64,000 nt of DNA from Massilia sp. BJB1822 (GTDB taxonomy: Bacteria > Pseudomonadota > Gammaproteobacteria > Burkholderiales > Burkholderiaceae_D), in contig NZ_JABWEB010000020.1 of the NCBI RefSeq assembly GCF_013369485.1, forward strand, positions 1 through 64,000. The letters are read 5' to 3'. Position 1 is the first letter of the stretch. Every line of letters begins with the position of its first letter. A program made the position numbers and the translations under genes. The notes under the pieces are model-generated. The model searched no databases. It saw only the letters and a program-made list of their open reading frames with translations, and had not been told where the DNA came from. Shown here one piece after another: positions 19,084-30,078 of the stretch.

Positions 19084-19959
19084 ATGAACGATTTTCATAG
19101 GGACGCACAGAGCCTGATCGGCGAGGCCGAAGGCATGGACCGGCGCGATTTCATCAAGGCGGCGGTCGGCACGGGCTTCGCTGCTGCCGCGCTGCCGGTG
19201 GTGGCGCAAAACGTGATCAAGACCGATAGCGCGGGATTGGAGACCGGCGTCATCACCGTCAAGGTGGCGGGGGTGGACGTGCCGGTGTACCGCGCCCAGC
19301 CTGCGGGCAAGACCGGCCTGCCGGTGGTGCTGGTGGTTTCGGAAATCTTCGGCGTGCATGAGCATATTGCCGACGTGGCGCGCCGCTTCGCCAAGGAAGG
19401 CTATCTGGCGCTGGCGCCCGAGCTGTTCGTGCGCCACGGCGACGTGAAGAACGCGCCGAATGTGGCGGACCTGATGAAGAACATCATCGCCAAAACGCCG
19501 GACAGCGAAGTCTTCGCCGATCTGGACGCGGTGGTGGAGTGGGCCGCAAAAAATGGCGGCGACACCAATCGCCTGGCCATCACGGGCTTTTGCTGGGGCG
19601 GACGCATCACCTGGATGTACGCGGCGCACAATCCTAAGATCAAGGCCGGCGTGGCCTGGTACGGACGGCTGACTGGGGAAACCCACGCCGTCTATCCCAG
19701 GCATCCGGTCGACGTGGCCGCGAGCCTAAAAGCGAATATCCTTGGCCTGTATGGCGCCAAGGACCAGGGCATTCCGCTGGAAACCATCGAACAGATGAAG
19801 GCGGCGCTGGCCAAGGGCAGCAGCAAGTCCGTGTTTGTGGTGTATCCGGACGCCGGCCACGCCTTCCATGCCGACTACCGGCCCAGCTATGTGGCGGCCG
19901 ATGCAAAGGATGGCTGGGCGCGCACGCTGGCCTGGTTCAAGGCCAACGGCGTGGGCTGA
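19084..19959 (+). CDS. Dienelactone-hydrolase-family protein with Tat-type signal
   Basis: 291 residues from the ATG after GAGGGGAGTAGGA. Residues about 15-45 contain a twin-arginine motif (MDRRDFIKAA) and hydrophobic stretch, implying folded export. The alpha/beta hydrolase part has the family's cysteine nucleophile motif GFCWGG, the acid region near GLYGAKDQGIP and the histidine in DAGHAFHADY. The family hydrolyses dienelactones and similar esters; the substrate here is not deducible. It stands between polA and the ZIP gene, apparently alone. Confidence 0.87.
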   Translation: MNDFHRDAQSLIGEAEGMDRRDFIKAAVGTGFAAAALPVVAQNVIKTDSAGLETGVITVKVAGVDVPVYRAQPAGKTGLPVVLVVSEIFGVHEHIADVARRFAKEGYLALAPELFVRHGDVKNAPNVADLMKNIIAKTPDSEVFADLDAVVEWAAKNGGDTNRLAITGFCWGGRITWMYAAHNPKIKAGVAWYGRLTGETHAVYPRHPVDVAASLKANILGLYGAKDQGIPLETIEQMKAALAKGSSKSVFVVYPDAGHAFHADYRPSYVAADAKDGWARTLAWFKANGVG

Positions 19960-20061
19960 AGTATGGGCTGAATGAGCAGGAAACCGGGCAGGGAGTTACA
20001 ATGTCCGGTTTACGCCGCTTTTTAGGGTTCAAGGCGGTGGGCAAGGCAAAGAGGTTCTAAA

Positions 20062-20838
20062 ATCGATCCAACTCTTATTTCCATTCTGCTGGCGACCACC
20101 ATCGCCGGCGTAGTCAGCATTTCGGCAGCGGCGATCTTCTCGTTTACGCTGCTGTCCAAGGTCGTCGAGCGCATGGTCAGCCTGTCGGTCGGCATCATGC
20201 TGTCCACGTCCCTGCTGCACGCCCTGCCCGAAGCCTTTGAATCCGGCGCCGATACGCACACCCTGTTCGCCACCCTGCTGGGCGGCCTGCTGGCCTTCTT
20301 CATGCTGGAAAAGCTGGCGATCCTGCGCCACTCGCACCACCATGAGCATGACGGCCACCACCACGCCCACGGTCACGACAAGCGCGAAGCCGGCAAGGCC
20401 GGCTGGATGATCCTGGTCGGCGACGGCATGCACAATTTCACCGATGGCATCCTGATCGCCGCCGCCTTCCTGGCCGACCCGGGCCTGGGCATCGTCACCG
20501 GCCTGGCCATCATCGCGCACGAAATTCCGCAGGAGATCGGCGACTTCATCGTGCTGCTGAACGCGGGCTTCTCTCGCGCGCGCGCCTATGTGTACAACCT
20601 CTTATGCAGTCTGCTGGCCGTGGCCGGCGGCCTGCTGGGCTATTACACCCTGGACCGCGCCAGCAATCTGATACCGTATGTGCTGGTATTCGCATCGTCC
20701 GGCTTTATCTATATCGCCGTCAGCGACCTGATGCCGCAGATGCAGCGCCGCGCCACGCTGCGCGAAACGATTCCCCAGGTGCTGCTGATCGCCCTGGGCG
20801 TGTGCATCGTGCTGTTCCTGACGGCGCACCGCCATTAA
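20062..20838 (+). CDS. ZIP-family metal transporter, start codon not canonical
   Basis: The reading frame is convincing from about 20062: IDPTLISILLATTIAGVVS and a second helix SAAAIFSFTLLSKVVERM form the first ZIP membrane segments, followed by SVGIMLSTSLLHALPEAF, a histidine-rich cytosolic loop (HSHHHEHDGHHHAHGHD), and the metal-site helices DGMHNFTDGILIAAAF and AIIAHEIPQEIGDF. No ATG, GTG or TTG exists in frame before the internal ATG at 20173, which would delete the first helix. A GAGGT sits 6 nt before an ATC at 20062, so ATC initiation, a mutated start, or entry from the 19-codon ORF at 20001-20060 (stop TAA directly before) are the options. Likely imports zinc or another divalent metal. 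Confidence 0.75.
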   Translation: MDPTLISILLATTIAGVVSISAAAIFSFTLLSKVVERMVSLSVGIMLSTSLLHALPEAFESGADTHTLFATLLGGLLAFFMLEKLAILRHSHHHEHDGHHHAHGHDKREAGKAGWMILVGDGMHNFTDGILIAAAFLADPGLGIVTGLAIIAHEIPQEIGDFIVLLNAGFSRARAYVYNLLCSLLAVAGGLLGYYTLDRASNLIPYVLVFASSGFIYIAVSDLMPQMQRRATLRETIPQVLLIALGVCIVLFLTAHRH

Positions 20839-20883
20839 CCCGCAAGCTGTATCGGTTTGCACAGAAAAGAAAGGAGGTAAAAA

Positions 20884-20973
20884 ATGAGTCATAACCCGCT
20901 TGCTGCTCTGTTCAGCGCGCGCCAGTTTTCCACACTGAGCCGCTCTTGCCCTCGTTCCATCGCGCTGCGATAA
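20884..20973 (+). CDS. 29-residue leader peptide upstream of the ABC-F gene
   Basis: A near-perfect AAAGGAGGT precedes an ATG encoding MSHNPLAALFSARQFSTLSR plus nine residues. It ends 103 nt before the ABC-F start, while the ABC-F gene itself has a weak ribosome site. Bases at its 3' end (GCGCT-GC-GATA, 20963-20973) can pair with TATC-GTT-AGCGC near 21020-21032. This is the layout of ribosome-mediated attenuation seen upstream of ABC-F resistance genes; translation is inferred. Confidence 0.5.
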   Translation: MSHNPLAALFSARQFSTLSRSCPRSIALR

Positions 20974-21076
20974 CAAGGCCAAGAGCTTTACTCCCTTCCA
21001 TAGAGTCAGTTCACGGCTCGTATCGTTAGCGCTCCTGTTAACGCGGATGCTTGCATCCCGACGAAAGACAAGAGCA

Positions 21077-22843
<1,767 letters not shown>

Positions 22844-22860
22844 GCAAGCACCCTGTAGTT

Positions 22861-22970
22861 GAGTCCGTGTCCACCTTGGGGTCAGACCCCAATCGGACAC
22901 GGACTCGTCTATGGTTACCATCGCCATTAGTTGAGCTCTTGTCCGATGGGTGTCTGACACCAAGGTGGAC
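22861..22970. repeat. Pair of inverted 30-nt repeat units
   Basis: Unit 1 at 22869-22898 and unit 2 at 22941-22970 are inverted copies of one sequence (core GTCCACCTTGG-GTCAGAC-CC-ATCGGAC). Each is itself palindromic at the centre (GGGGTCAGACCCC; GGTGTCTGACACC). Unit 1 is further framed by a perfect 12-nt inverted repeat GAGTCCGTGTCC. They follow the ABC-F stop and share a core with 11419-11484. They are REP/BIME-like intergenic elements that could also end transcription. Confidence 0.8.
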
Positions 22971-23074
22971 GGGAGGGTCATCCTGCGGGTTTCGGCCTTG
23001 GTGCGCGGGGCAAAGTGTGGCGTGTAGGCTCCACCTCTCGTCTGCTAAGCTGAAGTCTTCACCGAGGATTGAAT

Positions 23075-23215
23075 ATGGCTATCGAGAGCGAAACAGCTGA
23101 GGAGGCGATCTTGAGCCTCTCGAGAGCGGACCAGAGGCGCCTGGAGCGCTTGGCGGCCTTGGCTGGCCGTGCGCTGGTCGGCCAGCGCACTAAGATCGTT
23201 TCAGGCGACCATGAT
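23075..23215 (+). pseudogene. Possible truncated gene start, abutting the sseA 3' end
   Basis: From ATG 23075, preceded by GAGG, the first about 40 residues look protein-like (MAIESETAEEAILSLSRADQ then RRLERLAALAGRAL) and resemble the helical start of small sigma-factor-like proteins. The frame then runs antisense through sseA with no protein character. I read it as an N-terminal remnant cut off at roughly 23200. The rest of the 22844-23262 gap holds only the repeats listed above. Confidence 0.3.
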
Positions 23216-23262
23216 CCATCATCAGAATACTGCGCTGGAGCCGGCAACGGCAGCGTTGACGT

Positions 23263-24114
23263 TCAGGCGCCGGTGGCGACAGGGCGAGCAGGGGAGGCGC
23301 ACCATTCCGACCAGGAGCCGGGATACAGCGCGGCGCCGCGCAGGCCGGCCACTTCCAGGGCCAGCAGGTTGTGGCAGGCGGTGACGCCGGAGCCGCATTG
23401 CATGATGGCCGTTTCGGGGGAGGCGAACAGCGGCGCGAAGTCCTGCTTGAGCTGTTCGGCATTTTTGAAGCGGCCGTCGGCTTGCAGATTGTCCTTGAAG
23501 AAGCGGTTGCGCGCGCCGGGAATGTGGCCGCCCACCGGGTCGATGGTTTCGTTCTCGCCGCGGAAGCGGTCGTTGGCGCGGGCGTCGACCACGGTCTGCT
23601 GGCGGCTTTCGAGATTCGCCAGCACCTCGTCCACAGATACGGTGCGCGTCAGCGTCGGACGTTCGGCGATATGGCCTTGCGGACGGGATGCCACCGGCGT
23701 CACCAGCGGCAGGCCTTGCGCTTCCCAGGCTGCGAGGCCGCCGTCCAGCACCGCGACGGCCGGGTGGCCGACCCAGCGCAGCAGCCACCACAGGCGGGCC
23801 GCGTACATGCCGCCGTGGGCGTCATAGGCGACAACCTGGCTGTCGTCATTGATGCCCCAGGCGCGCAAGGTTTCAATCAGCTTGGCGCGTTCCGGCAGCG
23901 GGTGGCGGCCGCGGAACTGGCCGTCGGCGCCCTGCTTGGCGCCGGACAGGTCGTCGTCGATGCCGGCGAATTGCGCGTTCTGAATATGGCCGGCGGCGAA
24001 GACTTCGCGGCCCCAGGCGGGATTCATCAGATCATGCCGGCAGTCGAGAATGACCCAATGCGGGTCGGTCAGATGCTGGGACAGGGTGGAAGCGTCAATC
24101 AGGGTCGTATGCAT
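23263..24114 (-). CDS. sseA: 3-mercaptopyruvate sulfurtransferase (two-domain rhodanese)
   Basis: 283 residues: an inactive N-terminal rhodanese domain (about 5-130) and a catalytic C-terminal domain (about 155-280) with the active-site loop QCGSGVTACH, where CGSGVTA is the signature separating mercaptopyruvate sulfurtransferases from thiosulfate enzymes. It moves sulfur from mercaptopyruvate to cyanide, thiols or proteins. It is 18 nt from the transporter gene upstream, so they may be cotranscribed. Confidence 0.92.
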   Translation of the reverse strand: MHTTLIDASTLSQHLTDPHWVILDCRHDLMNPAWGREVFAAGHIQNAQFAGIDDDLSGAKQGADGQFRGRHPLPERAKLIETLRAWGINDDSQVVAYDAHGGMYAARLWWLLRWVGHPAVAVLDGGLAAWEAQGLPLVTPVASRPQGHIAERPTLTRTVSVDEVLANLESRQQTVVDARANDRFRGENETIDPVGGHIPGARNRFFKDNLQADGRFKNAEQLKQDFAPLFASPETAIMQCGSGVTACHNLLALEVAGLRGAALYPGSWSEWCASPARPVATGA

Positions 24115-24132
24115 GGCAGCTTATCCTTGGAT

Positions 24133-25056
24133 TCAGACTTCACTTGCGATAGGGTCGGTTTTGGCGATGGCCTTGCCGCGTTCAGTATTGCGGGTATTGT
24201 AGAACGTTGCGGCCATCCCCGAGAGCAGGATGATGCCGATGCCCGCCCAGCTATGCCAGTTGAATACATCGCTGAAGACCAGGATGCCCCAGAAGCTGGA
24301 AAACACGATGCCGCTGTATTGCAGATTGGCGACTACCAGGGTGTTGCCGAGGCGGTAGGCGCGCGTCATCGCCACCTGCGCGGCGGTGGCGCACAGGCCG
24401 ATGCCCAGCAGGAGCAGGGCGCCTTTGGCGTTGGCCGGCGAGTGCCAGACCACGGGGCTGCTGCCGGATTCCACGAAGTGGCCCACCAGGCCGGCCATGA
24501 AATTGGTGATGGAGAAGAAGAAGACCACGCGCGATTCCGGCTCGCCCGCCAGGCCCAGCTTGCGCACCTGCATATAGGCCATGGCCGACAGCACGCTGGA
24601 CGACAGCGCGATCATCGCTTCGAACAATTGGTTGGAATGGAAGGCCGGCTGCAGCAGCAGGGTGACGCCGACAAAGCTCATGAAGACGGCGCCGATCAGC
24701 GGCCATTCGATATGGTTTTTGGCGTGCCACCAGCCGTGCAGGAAGAGCCAGACGGCGATCCAGATCGGCGCCATGTAATTGAGGGTCATGGCGGTGGCGA
24801 GCGGCAGGCGGGCAATGGCGTAGAACCACAGCCAGAGCGAGATAACGCCCACCACGCCGCGCCACAGGTGGGCAAACGGCATGGTGGTGCGGAAGCTGGC
24901 GCCTTGCGCCCGCATCATGCAGAACAGGACCGTCATGCCGATCAGTCCCCGGTACATCACGATCTCCGAGGTGGAGAAGGTTTCGGAAGCCAGTTTGACG
25001 CAGACGCCCATGGCGGCAAACATGAAACTGGCAAATAACATCCAAAGCGATTGCAT
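24133..25056 (-). CDS. DMT-superfamily (EamA) transporter
   Basis: 307 residues with ten predicted membrane helices in two EamA repeats (about 3-135 and 145-285), e.g. LWMLFASFMFAAMGVCVKLA at the start and AGIGIILLSGMAATFY at the end. The family exports metabolites and amino acids; the substrate cannot be read from sequence. Lies between sseA and the Rieske oxygenase on the same strand, 48 nt from the latter. Confidence 0.85.
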   Translation of the reverse strand: MQSLWMLFASFMFAAMGVCVKLASETFSTSEIVMYRGLIGMTVLFCMMRAQGASFRTTMPFAHLWRGVVGVISLWLWFYAIARLPLATAMTLNYMAPIWIAVWLFLHGWWHAKNHIEWPLIGAVFMSFVGVTLLLQPAFHSNQLFEAMIALSSSVLSAMAYMQVRKLGLAGEPESRVVFFFSITNFMAGLVGHFVESGSSPVVWHSPANAKGALLLLGIGLCATAAQVAMTRAYRLGNTLVVANLQYSGIVFSSFWGILVFSDVFNWHSWAGIGIILLSGMAATFYNTRNTERGKAIAKTDPIASEV

Positions 25057-25104
25057 CGTATTCCTGTTCTACTGCCGCCGGGCGGCCGTCCTACTCGACC
25101 ACTC

Positions 25105-26205
25105 TTATACTTCTAATTTGCTGCGGTACCACTCATGGAAGTGCTGCATGCCGTCTTCCATCGGCGACTGGTACGGCCCGGCGTCGTTCTCGCCGCGCTC
25201 CATCAGGACACGTCGCCCCGCATCCATGCGCTGGCCGATTTCGTCGTCCTCGATGCAGGTTTCCATATAGGCTGCCCGCTCGGCTTCGATGAATTCGCGC
25301 TCGAACAGCACGATTTCTTCGGGATAGTAGAACTCGACCACGTTCTTGGTGCGCTGCGGGCCGTCCGGCCACAAGGTGGAGACGATCAGCACGTGCGGAT
25401 ACCATTCCACCATGATGTTCGGATACAGCGTCAGCCAGATCGCGCCATAGGGCGGCGGTTCGCCGTTGCGGAACTTGAGCACCTGCTCCTGCCAGCGCTG
25501 ATAGATCGGCGAGCCGGATTTCTGCAGGCCGCGATGCACGCCCACGGTCTGCACGCTGTAATCCTCGCCGAATTCCCAGCGCAGGTCGTCGCAGCTGACA
25601 AAGCTGCCCAGGCCCGGGTGGAAAGGCTCGACGTGGTAGTCCTCCAGATAGACTTCGATGAAGGTCTTCCAGTTGTAGTCGCAGTCGTGGATTTCGACGT
25701 GGTCGAACATATAGCCGCTGAAGTCGAGATCCTTGGTGACGGACAGCTTGCTCAGCTTTTCCATCACGTTGTAGCCATTTTGCTCGAACAGCAGGCCGTT
25801 CCAGCTTTGCAGCTTGGTCTTGGCCAGGTTCAGGCAAGGCGTGTCGGGGAAGTGCGGCGCGCCGATCAGCTCCCCCTTCAGATCGTAGGTCCAGCGGTGC
25901 AGCGGGCAGACGATGTTATTGCTGTTGCCGCGGCCATTGAACATCAGCGCCTGGCGGTGGCGGCAGACGTTGGACATCAGCTCGATGCCGGCCGGGCTGC
26001 GCACCAGCATGCGGCCTTCGTTTTCCGAGGCCAGGGTCATGAAATCGCCCGCGTTCGGAATCATCAGCTCATGGCCGATATAACGCGGGCCTTGCTTGAA
26101 TAATTGCTGCATTTCACGCTGCAGAAGCGTTTCGTCAAAGTAGACGTTGACCGGAAGTTGCGCGTTTGAACGCGCCAGCTTGGCGTGGGTACCCAGATCG
26201 GACAT
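25105..26205 (-). CDS. Rieske non-heme iron oxygenase, alpha subunit
   Basis: 366 residues. The Rieske [2Fe-2S] ligands are Cys81-X-His83 (CRHR) and Cys100-X2-His103 (CPLHRW). The catalytic domain has EDYHVEPFH, carrying two histidines of the mononuclear iron site, with the bridging Asp/Glu region preceding it. Such proteins hydroxylate aromatic rings or demethylate small amines or ethers using electrons from a reductase. No reductase or beta subunit is nearby, so substrate and partner are unknown. AT-rich leader before the start. Confidence 0.88.
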   Translation of the reverse strand: MSDLGTHAKLARSNAQLPVNVYFDETLLQREMQQLFKQGPRYIGHELMIPNAGDFMTLASENEGRMLVRSPAGIELMSNVCRHRQALMFNGRGNSNNIVCPLHRWTYDLKGELIGAPHFPDTPCLNLAKTKLQSWNGLLFEQNGYNVMEKLSKLSVTKDLDFSGYMFDHVEIHDCDYNWKTFIEVYLEDYHVEPFHPGLGSFVSCDDLRWEFGEDYSVQTVGVHRGLQKSGSPIYQRWQEQVLKFRNGEPPPYGAIWLTLYPNIMVEWYPHVLIVSTLWPDGPQRTKNVVEFYYPEEIVLFEREFIEAERAAYMETCIEDDEIGQRMDAGRRVLMERGENDAGPYQSPMEDGMQHFHEWYRSKLEV

Positions 26206-26539
26206 CCCAACCCCCCTTAATTAAATTACTGCAAACCAAGAAGAGACAGAATCCGTAAAGACCTGAATTCAGAAATTAGAAACGGTATTTCGGACAGAAC
26301 CGGAGATTATACCCCGAATCCCCGCGTTTTCGGGGAAGTTGGGCCAAAATCGGGGTAAAATGCCGCTGTCCGCCCCAAGATGGGGGCGCCGCCGCCGGAT
26401 TCCAGTGCGAATTGCGGCCTGGCTCGGCAATTCCCCGCAGCGGGCTCCGCATTTTCCGACCTATTCAGATAGTTTGTTCTAAAATAACGGGCTACACTGA
26501 GCCAGCCGGTTTATCGTGCCGACTAGCCACAACGATTGA
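26206..26539. other. 334-nt intergenic region between divergent Rieske oxygenase and xseB
   Basis: On the minus strand a TATAAT (26311-26306) lies about 100 nt before the oxygenase start, without a good -35. Next to it is an inverted repeat CCCCGAA/TTCGGGG (26312-26335), with a further AATCGGGG nearby, plausible as an operator. I see no gene or RNA in the rest; the xseB start has no clear ribosome site. Confidence 0.4.
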
Positions 26540-26803
26540 ATGCATATGCCTAAGAAAATGAATGACGACACCGCTGCCGCGGCGCCGGCCTCCTTCGAGG
26601 AGGCCATGGCCGAACTGGCGCAGCTGGTGACGCAGATGGAGTCGGGCCAGCTGCCGCTGGAAGCGTCCGTCGCCGCTTATGCGCGCGGTTCCGAGCTGGT
26701 GAAATTCTGCGCCGGCCAGTTGGACAAGGTGGAATCCCAGGTCAAGGTGCTGGAGGGCGATCTGCTCAAGCCCTTCGCCGACAATGAGGAGGGCCAGCCA
26801 TGA
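26540..26803 (+). CDS. xseB: Exodeoxyribonuclease VII small subunit
   Basis: 87 residues. It binds the XseA large subunit to degrade single-stranded DNA. Core SFEEAMAELAQLVTQMESGQ with LPLEASVAAYARGSELVKFC is the family signature. Its stop overlaps the ispA start as ATGA. xseB-ispA-dxs is a widely conserved order. Confidence 0.93.
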   Translation: MHMPKKMNDDTAAAAPASFEEAMAELAQLVTQMESGQLPLEASVAAYARGSELVKFCAGQLDKVESQVKVLEGDLLKPFADNEEGQP

Positions 26804-27690
26804 GCGCCACCTTCCAGGATTGGATGAAGACCATCCAGGCCGGCATGGAGCACGATATGTCGGCCTATCTGCCGGCCGCCTCCGCGCTGCCGCAGAAACT
26901 GCACGAAGCCATGCGCTATGCCCTGCTGGGCGGCGGCAAGCGCGTGCGCCCGCTGCTGGTGTACGCCGCCGGCAATCTGTTCGGCGCCGATGCGGCCGCC
27001 CTGAGCCGGGCGGCGGCAGCGCTGGAAATGATCCACGCCTATTCGCTGGTGCACGACGACATGCCCTGCATGGACGACGATGCGCTGCGCCGCGGCAAGC
27101 CGACCGTGCATATCGCTTACGACGAAGCCACCGCGCTGCTGGTGGGCGACGCCCTGCAGGCGCAGGCCTTTGCCGTGCTGGCCGAGGCGGACACGCTGCC
27201 GCCGGCGCGCCAGGTGGCCATGCTGCGCCTCTTGGCGCAAGCCGCCGGTTCGGCCGGCATGTGCGGCGGCCAGGCCATCGACCTGGCCAGCGTGGGCCTG
27301 AGCCTGACGCTGCAGCAGCTGGAGCAGATGCACCAGCTGAAAACCGGCGCGCTGCTGCGTGCCTCGGTGGTGCTGGGCGCCCTGGCCGGCAAGGATCTCG
27401 ACGCGGCCGAGCTGCAAGCCCTGAACGATTATTCTCGCGCCATCGGCCTGGCTTTCCAGGTGGTGGACGACATCCTCGACGCCACGGCCGATTCGGCCAC
27501 CCTGGGCAAGACGGCCGGCAAGGATGCGGCCGACAACAAACCTACCTATGTTTCCATCCTGGGCCTGGAACCGTCCAAGGCCCTGGCGGAAAAACTGCGG
27601 CTCGAGGCGCACGCTGCGCTCGCGCCATTCGGAGACAATGCACAGCGCTTACGCGAACTCGCGGATCTGATCGTGCAGCGGAAGGCATAA
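26800..27690 (+). CDS. ispA: Farnesyl diphosphate synthase
   Basis: 296 residues. It builds C15 farnesyl diphosphate from IPP and DMAPP. The first Asp-rich motif DDMPCMDDD is at about 86-94, the second VVDDILD near 226, with GGGKRVRP at 44-51 and HDD/KTG motifs in place. One base separates its stop from dxs. Confidence 0.95.
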   Translation: MSATFQDWMKTIQAGMEHDMSAYLPAASALPQKLHEAMRYALLGGGKRVRPLLVYAAGNLFGADAAALSRAAAALEMIHAYSLVHDDMPCMDDDALRRGKPTVHIAYDEATALLVGDALQAQAFAVLAEADTLPPARQVAMLRLLAQAAGSAGMCGGQAIDLASVGLSLTLQQLEQMHQLKTGALLRASVVLGALAGKDLDAAELQALNDYSRAIGLAFQVVDDILDATADSATLGKTAGKDAADNKPTYVSILGLEPSKALAEKLRLEAHAALAPFGDNAQRLRELADLIVQRKA

Positions 27691-29559
27691 ATGAAACTGC
27701 TTGAAAACATCAACATCCCGGCGGACCTGCGCAAGCTGCAGCGCCACCAACTGACGCCGCTGGCGCATGAGCTGCGCAGCTTCCTGCTCGATTCGGTCTC
27801 GAAAACGGGCGGCCACCTGTCGTCCAATCTGGGCACGGTGGAACTGACCATCGCCCTGCATTACGTCTTCAACACGCCGCAGGACCGCATCGTGTGGGAC
27901 GTGGGCCACCAGACCTACTCGCACAAGATCCTGACCGGCCGCCGCGAACAGTTCCACACCCTGCGCCAGCGCGACGGCATTTCCGGCTTCCCGCGCCGCG
28001 TGGAAAGCGAATACGACACCTTCGGCACCGCCCACTCCTCGACCTCGATTTCGGCCGCGCTGGGCATGGCGCAGGCGGCCAAGATCAAGGGCGAGCACCG
28101 CCACGCCATCGCCGTGATCGGCGACGGCTCGATGACGGCCGGCATGGCCTTCGAGGCGCTCAACAACGCCGGCGTGCAGGAAGACCTGAATCTGCTGGTG
28201 ATCCTGAACGACAACGATATGTCGATCTCGCCGCCGGTCGGTGCTTTGAACCGCTACCTGGCGCGCCTGATGTCGGGCCAGTTCTACGCCGCCGCCAAGA
28301 ACGTCGGGAAGTCGGTGCTGCCCGGTCCTGTGCTGGAGCTGGCCAAGCGCCTGGAAGAACATGCGAAAGGCATGGTGGTGCCCGCCACCATGTTCGAGGA
28401 ATTCGGCTTCAACTACATCGGCCCGATCGACGGCCATGACCTGGAATCGCTGATCCCCACGCTGCAGAATATCCGCCAGCTCAAAGGTCCGCAGTTCCTG
28501 CACGTGGTGACGAAAAAAGGCCAGGGCTACAAGCTGGCCGAGGCCGAACCGATTCTGTACCACGGCACCGGCAAGTTCAATCCTGCCGAAGGCATCAAGC
28601 CTGCGCCGCCGTCCAAGATCACTTACACCGAAGTGTTCGGCAACTGGCTGTGCGATATGGCGGCCCACGACAAGGCCCTGGTCGGCATCACGCCTGCCAT
28701 GCGCGAAGGTTCGGGCATGGTGCGCTTCGACCAGCAATATCCCGACCGCTACTTCGACGTCGGCATCGCCGAGCAGCATGCCGTGACCTTCGGCGCCGGC
28801 CTGGCCTGCGAAGGCTTGAAGCCGGTGGTGGCGATTTACTCGACCTTCCTGCAGCGCGCCTACGATCAGCTGATCCACGACGTCGCCCTGCAGAATCTGG
28901 ACGTGACCTTTGCCCTCGACCGCGCCGGCCTGGTGGGCGCGGACGGCGCGACCCACGCCGGCAACTACGATCTGGCCTATCTGCGCTGCATCCCGAATAT
29001 GGTGGTGATGGCGCCGTCCGACGAGAACGAATGCCGCAAGATGCTGACCACGGCTTATCACTATCCCGGCCCGGCCGCCGTGCGCTATCCGCGCGGCGCG
29101 GGCGTCGGCGCGGCCATCGAGCCGGCTTTGACCTCGCTGGAAATCGGCAAGGGCGAAGTGCGCCGCAAGGGCCAGAAGATTGCCATCCTGGCCTTCGGCT
29201 CGATGGTGGCGCCAAGCCTGGGCGCGGCCGAACAGCTCGATGCGACGGTGGCCAATATGCGCTTCGTCAAGCCGCTGGACGCGGAGCTGGTCAAGCAGCT
29301 GGCCGCCGAACACGATTACCTGGTGACGGTGGAAGAGGGCTGCATCATGGGCGGCGCCGGCGCTGCCGTGGCCGAGGCCTTGGCCTCGGCGGGCATCGTC
29401 AAACCGCTGCTGATGCTGGGCCTGCCCGACCAGTTCATCGACCACGGCGACCCGGCCAAGCTGCTCGCCAGCGTGGGCCTGGATGCGACCGGCATCGCCG
29501 CCTCGATCCGCCAGCGTTTCGGCGGCGAGGAACCGCGCCTGGTGGTGAATAACGGCTGA
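27691..29559 (+). CDS. dxs: 1-deoxy-D-xylulose-5-phosphate synthase
   Basis: 622 residues. A TPP enzyme condensing pyruvate and glyceraldehyde phosphate, first step of the MEP isoprenoid pathway and source of the ThiG substrate. Seen: [15 protein letters not shown]-binding [16 protein letters not shown], the [15 protein letters not shown] transketolase region, and the [15 protein letters not shown]-terminal domain. A terminator follows directly, isolating it from the peptide array. Confidence 0.97.
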   Translation: MKLLENINIPADLRKLQRHQLTPLAHELRSFLLDSVSKTGGHLSSNLGTVELTIALHYVFNTPQDRIVWDVGHQTYSHKILTGRREQFHTLRQRDGISGFPRRVESEYDTFGTAHSSTSISAALGMAQAAKIKGEHRHAIAVIGDGSMTAGMAFEALNNAGVQEDLNLLVILNDNDMSISPPVGALNRYLARLMSGQFYAAAKNVGKSVLPGPVLELAKRLEEHAKGMVVPATMFEEFGFNYIGPIDGHDLESLIPTLQNIRQLKGPQFLHVVTKKGQGYKLAEAEPILYHGTGKFNPAEGIKPAPPSKITYTEVFGNWLCDMAAHDKALVGITPAMREGSGMVRFDQQYPDRYFDVGIAEQHAVTFGAGLACEGLKPVVAIYSTFLQRAYDQLIHDVALQNLDVTFALDRAGLVGADGATHAGNYDLAYLRCIPNMVVMAPSDENECRKMLTTAYHYPGPAAVRYPRGAGVGAAIEPALTSLEIGKGEVRRKGQKIAILAFGSMVAPSLGAAEQLDATVANMRFVKPLDAELVKQLAAEHDYLVTVEEGCIMGGAGAAVAEALASAGIVKPLLMLGLPDQFIDHGDPAKLLASVGLDATGIAASIRQRFGGEEPRLVVNNG

Positions 29560-29574
29560 TTTTTCAGCCCCCTC

Positions 29575-29607
29575 AAAAAAGCGGCGCCGCGTGCGCCGCT
29601 TTTTTTA
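29575..29607 (+). terminator. Rho-independent terminator after dxs
   Basis: AAAAAA, stem GCGGCGC / GCGCCGC with 5-nt loop, then eight T. It ends the xseB-ispA-dxs unit and marks the left boundary of the peptide array. A TTGACA at 29612 with a weak TAACTT 18 nt on may be the promoter of the first peptide gene. Confidence 0.9.
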
Positions 29608-29693
29608 TTTCTTGACAAGATAGGCAGACGCACCCTAACTTTCCGATGCTTCAAGCTGGTTCACTTATTACTTTTATGAGAGAAGGAGACAGC

Positions 29694-29888
29694 ATGTTCA
29701 AGAAAGTTGCACTCTTCCTATTTGCGGCAGCCTGCTCATTTTCTGCCTTGGCCTATAACGACGACCCTAATGTTTGCCCGCAGAAGTGCCTGGTCAATTA
29801 TGACCTTTGCGTGAAGAGCGGCCACGCCGAGCACGCCTGCTACATCGAGTATGCAAACTGCCTCTGGGGTGAATGCGAGCGCTGGTAA
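29694..29888 (+). CDS. Six-cysteine hairpin pre-peptide, copy 1
   Basis: 64 residues; start after GAAGGAG. Signal peptide about 1-20 (MFKKVALFLFAAACSFSALA). Mature cysteine pattern C-X3-C-X6-C-X9-C-X6-C-X4-C: the last spacing is one longer than in most copies. Tyrosine occupies the fourth position of both X6 segments (LVNYDL, YIEYAN). Closest signal relative is copy 4. It stands alone upstream of promoter cassette A. I know of no named family; an exported disulfide-bonded helical hairpin is inferred. Confidence 0.75.
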   Translation: MFKKVALFLFAAACSFSALAYNDDPNVCPQKCLVNYDLCVKSGHAEHACYIEYANCLWGECERW

Positions 29889-29925
29889 GCCTTGCCGTAC
29901 AAAACCGCTCCACGGCGCATAGTTA

Positions 29926-30012
29926 CTATTAAATTAATAGCGTCGTATTTTAATGCAGAATTTTTCTATGCTCATGAATATTCTTGACATGGATTTTGGG
30001 CTGCACTATTGT
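29926..30012 (+). promoter_or_regulatory. Array promoter cassette A (palindrome plus sigma-70 promoter)
   Basis: Perfect palindrome CTATTAAATTAATAG (29926-29940), 43 nt, then TTGACA (29984-29989), 17-nt spacer and TATTGT (30007-30012). Start of the glutaredoxin-like gene follows 66 nt after the -10. Cassettes B and C repeat the same elements, so this is a strong promoter with a candidate upstream operator or activator site. Confidence 0.8.
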
Positions 30013-30078
30013 TGCCGTGGAGTCATTCTTGCTAAATGGCCAAACTAAATAGAACATTACAAGATAGAGGCGCTGGAG

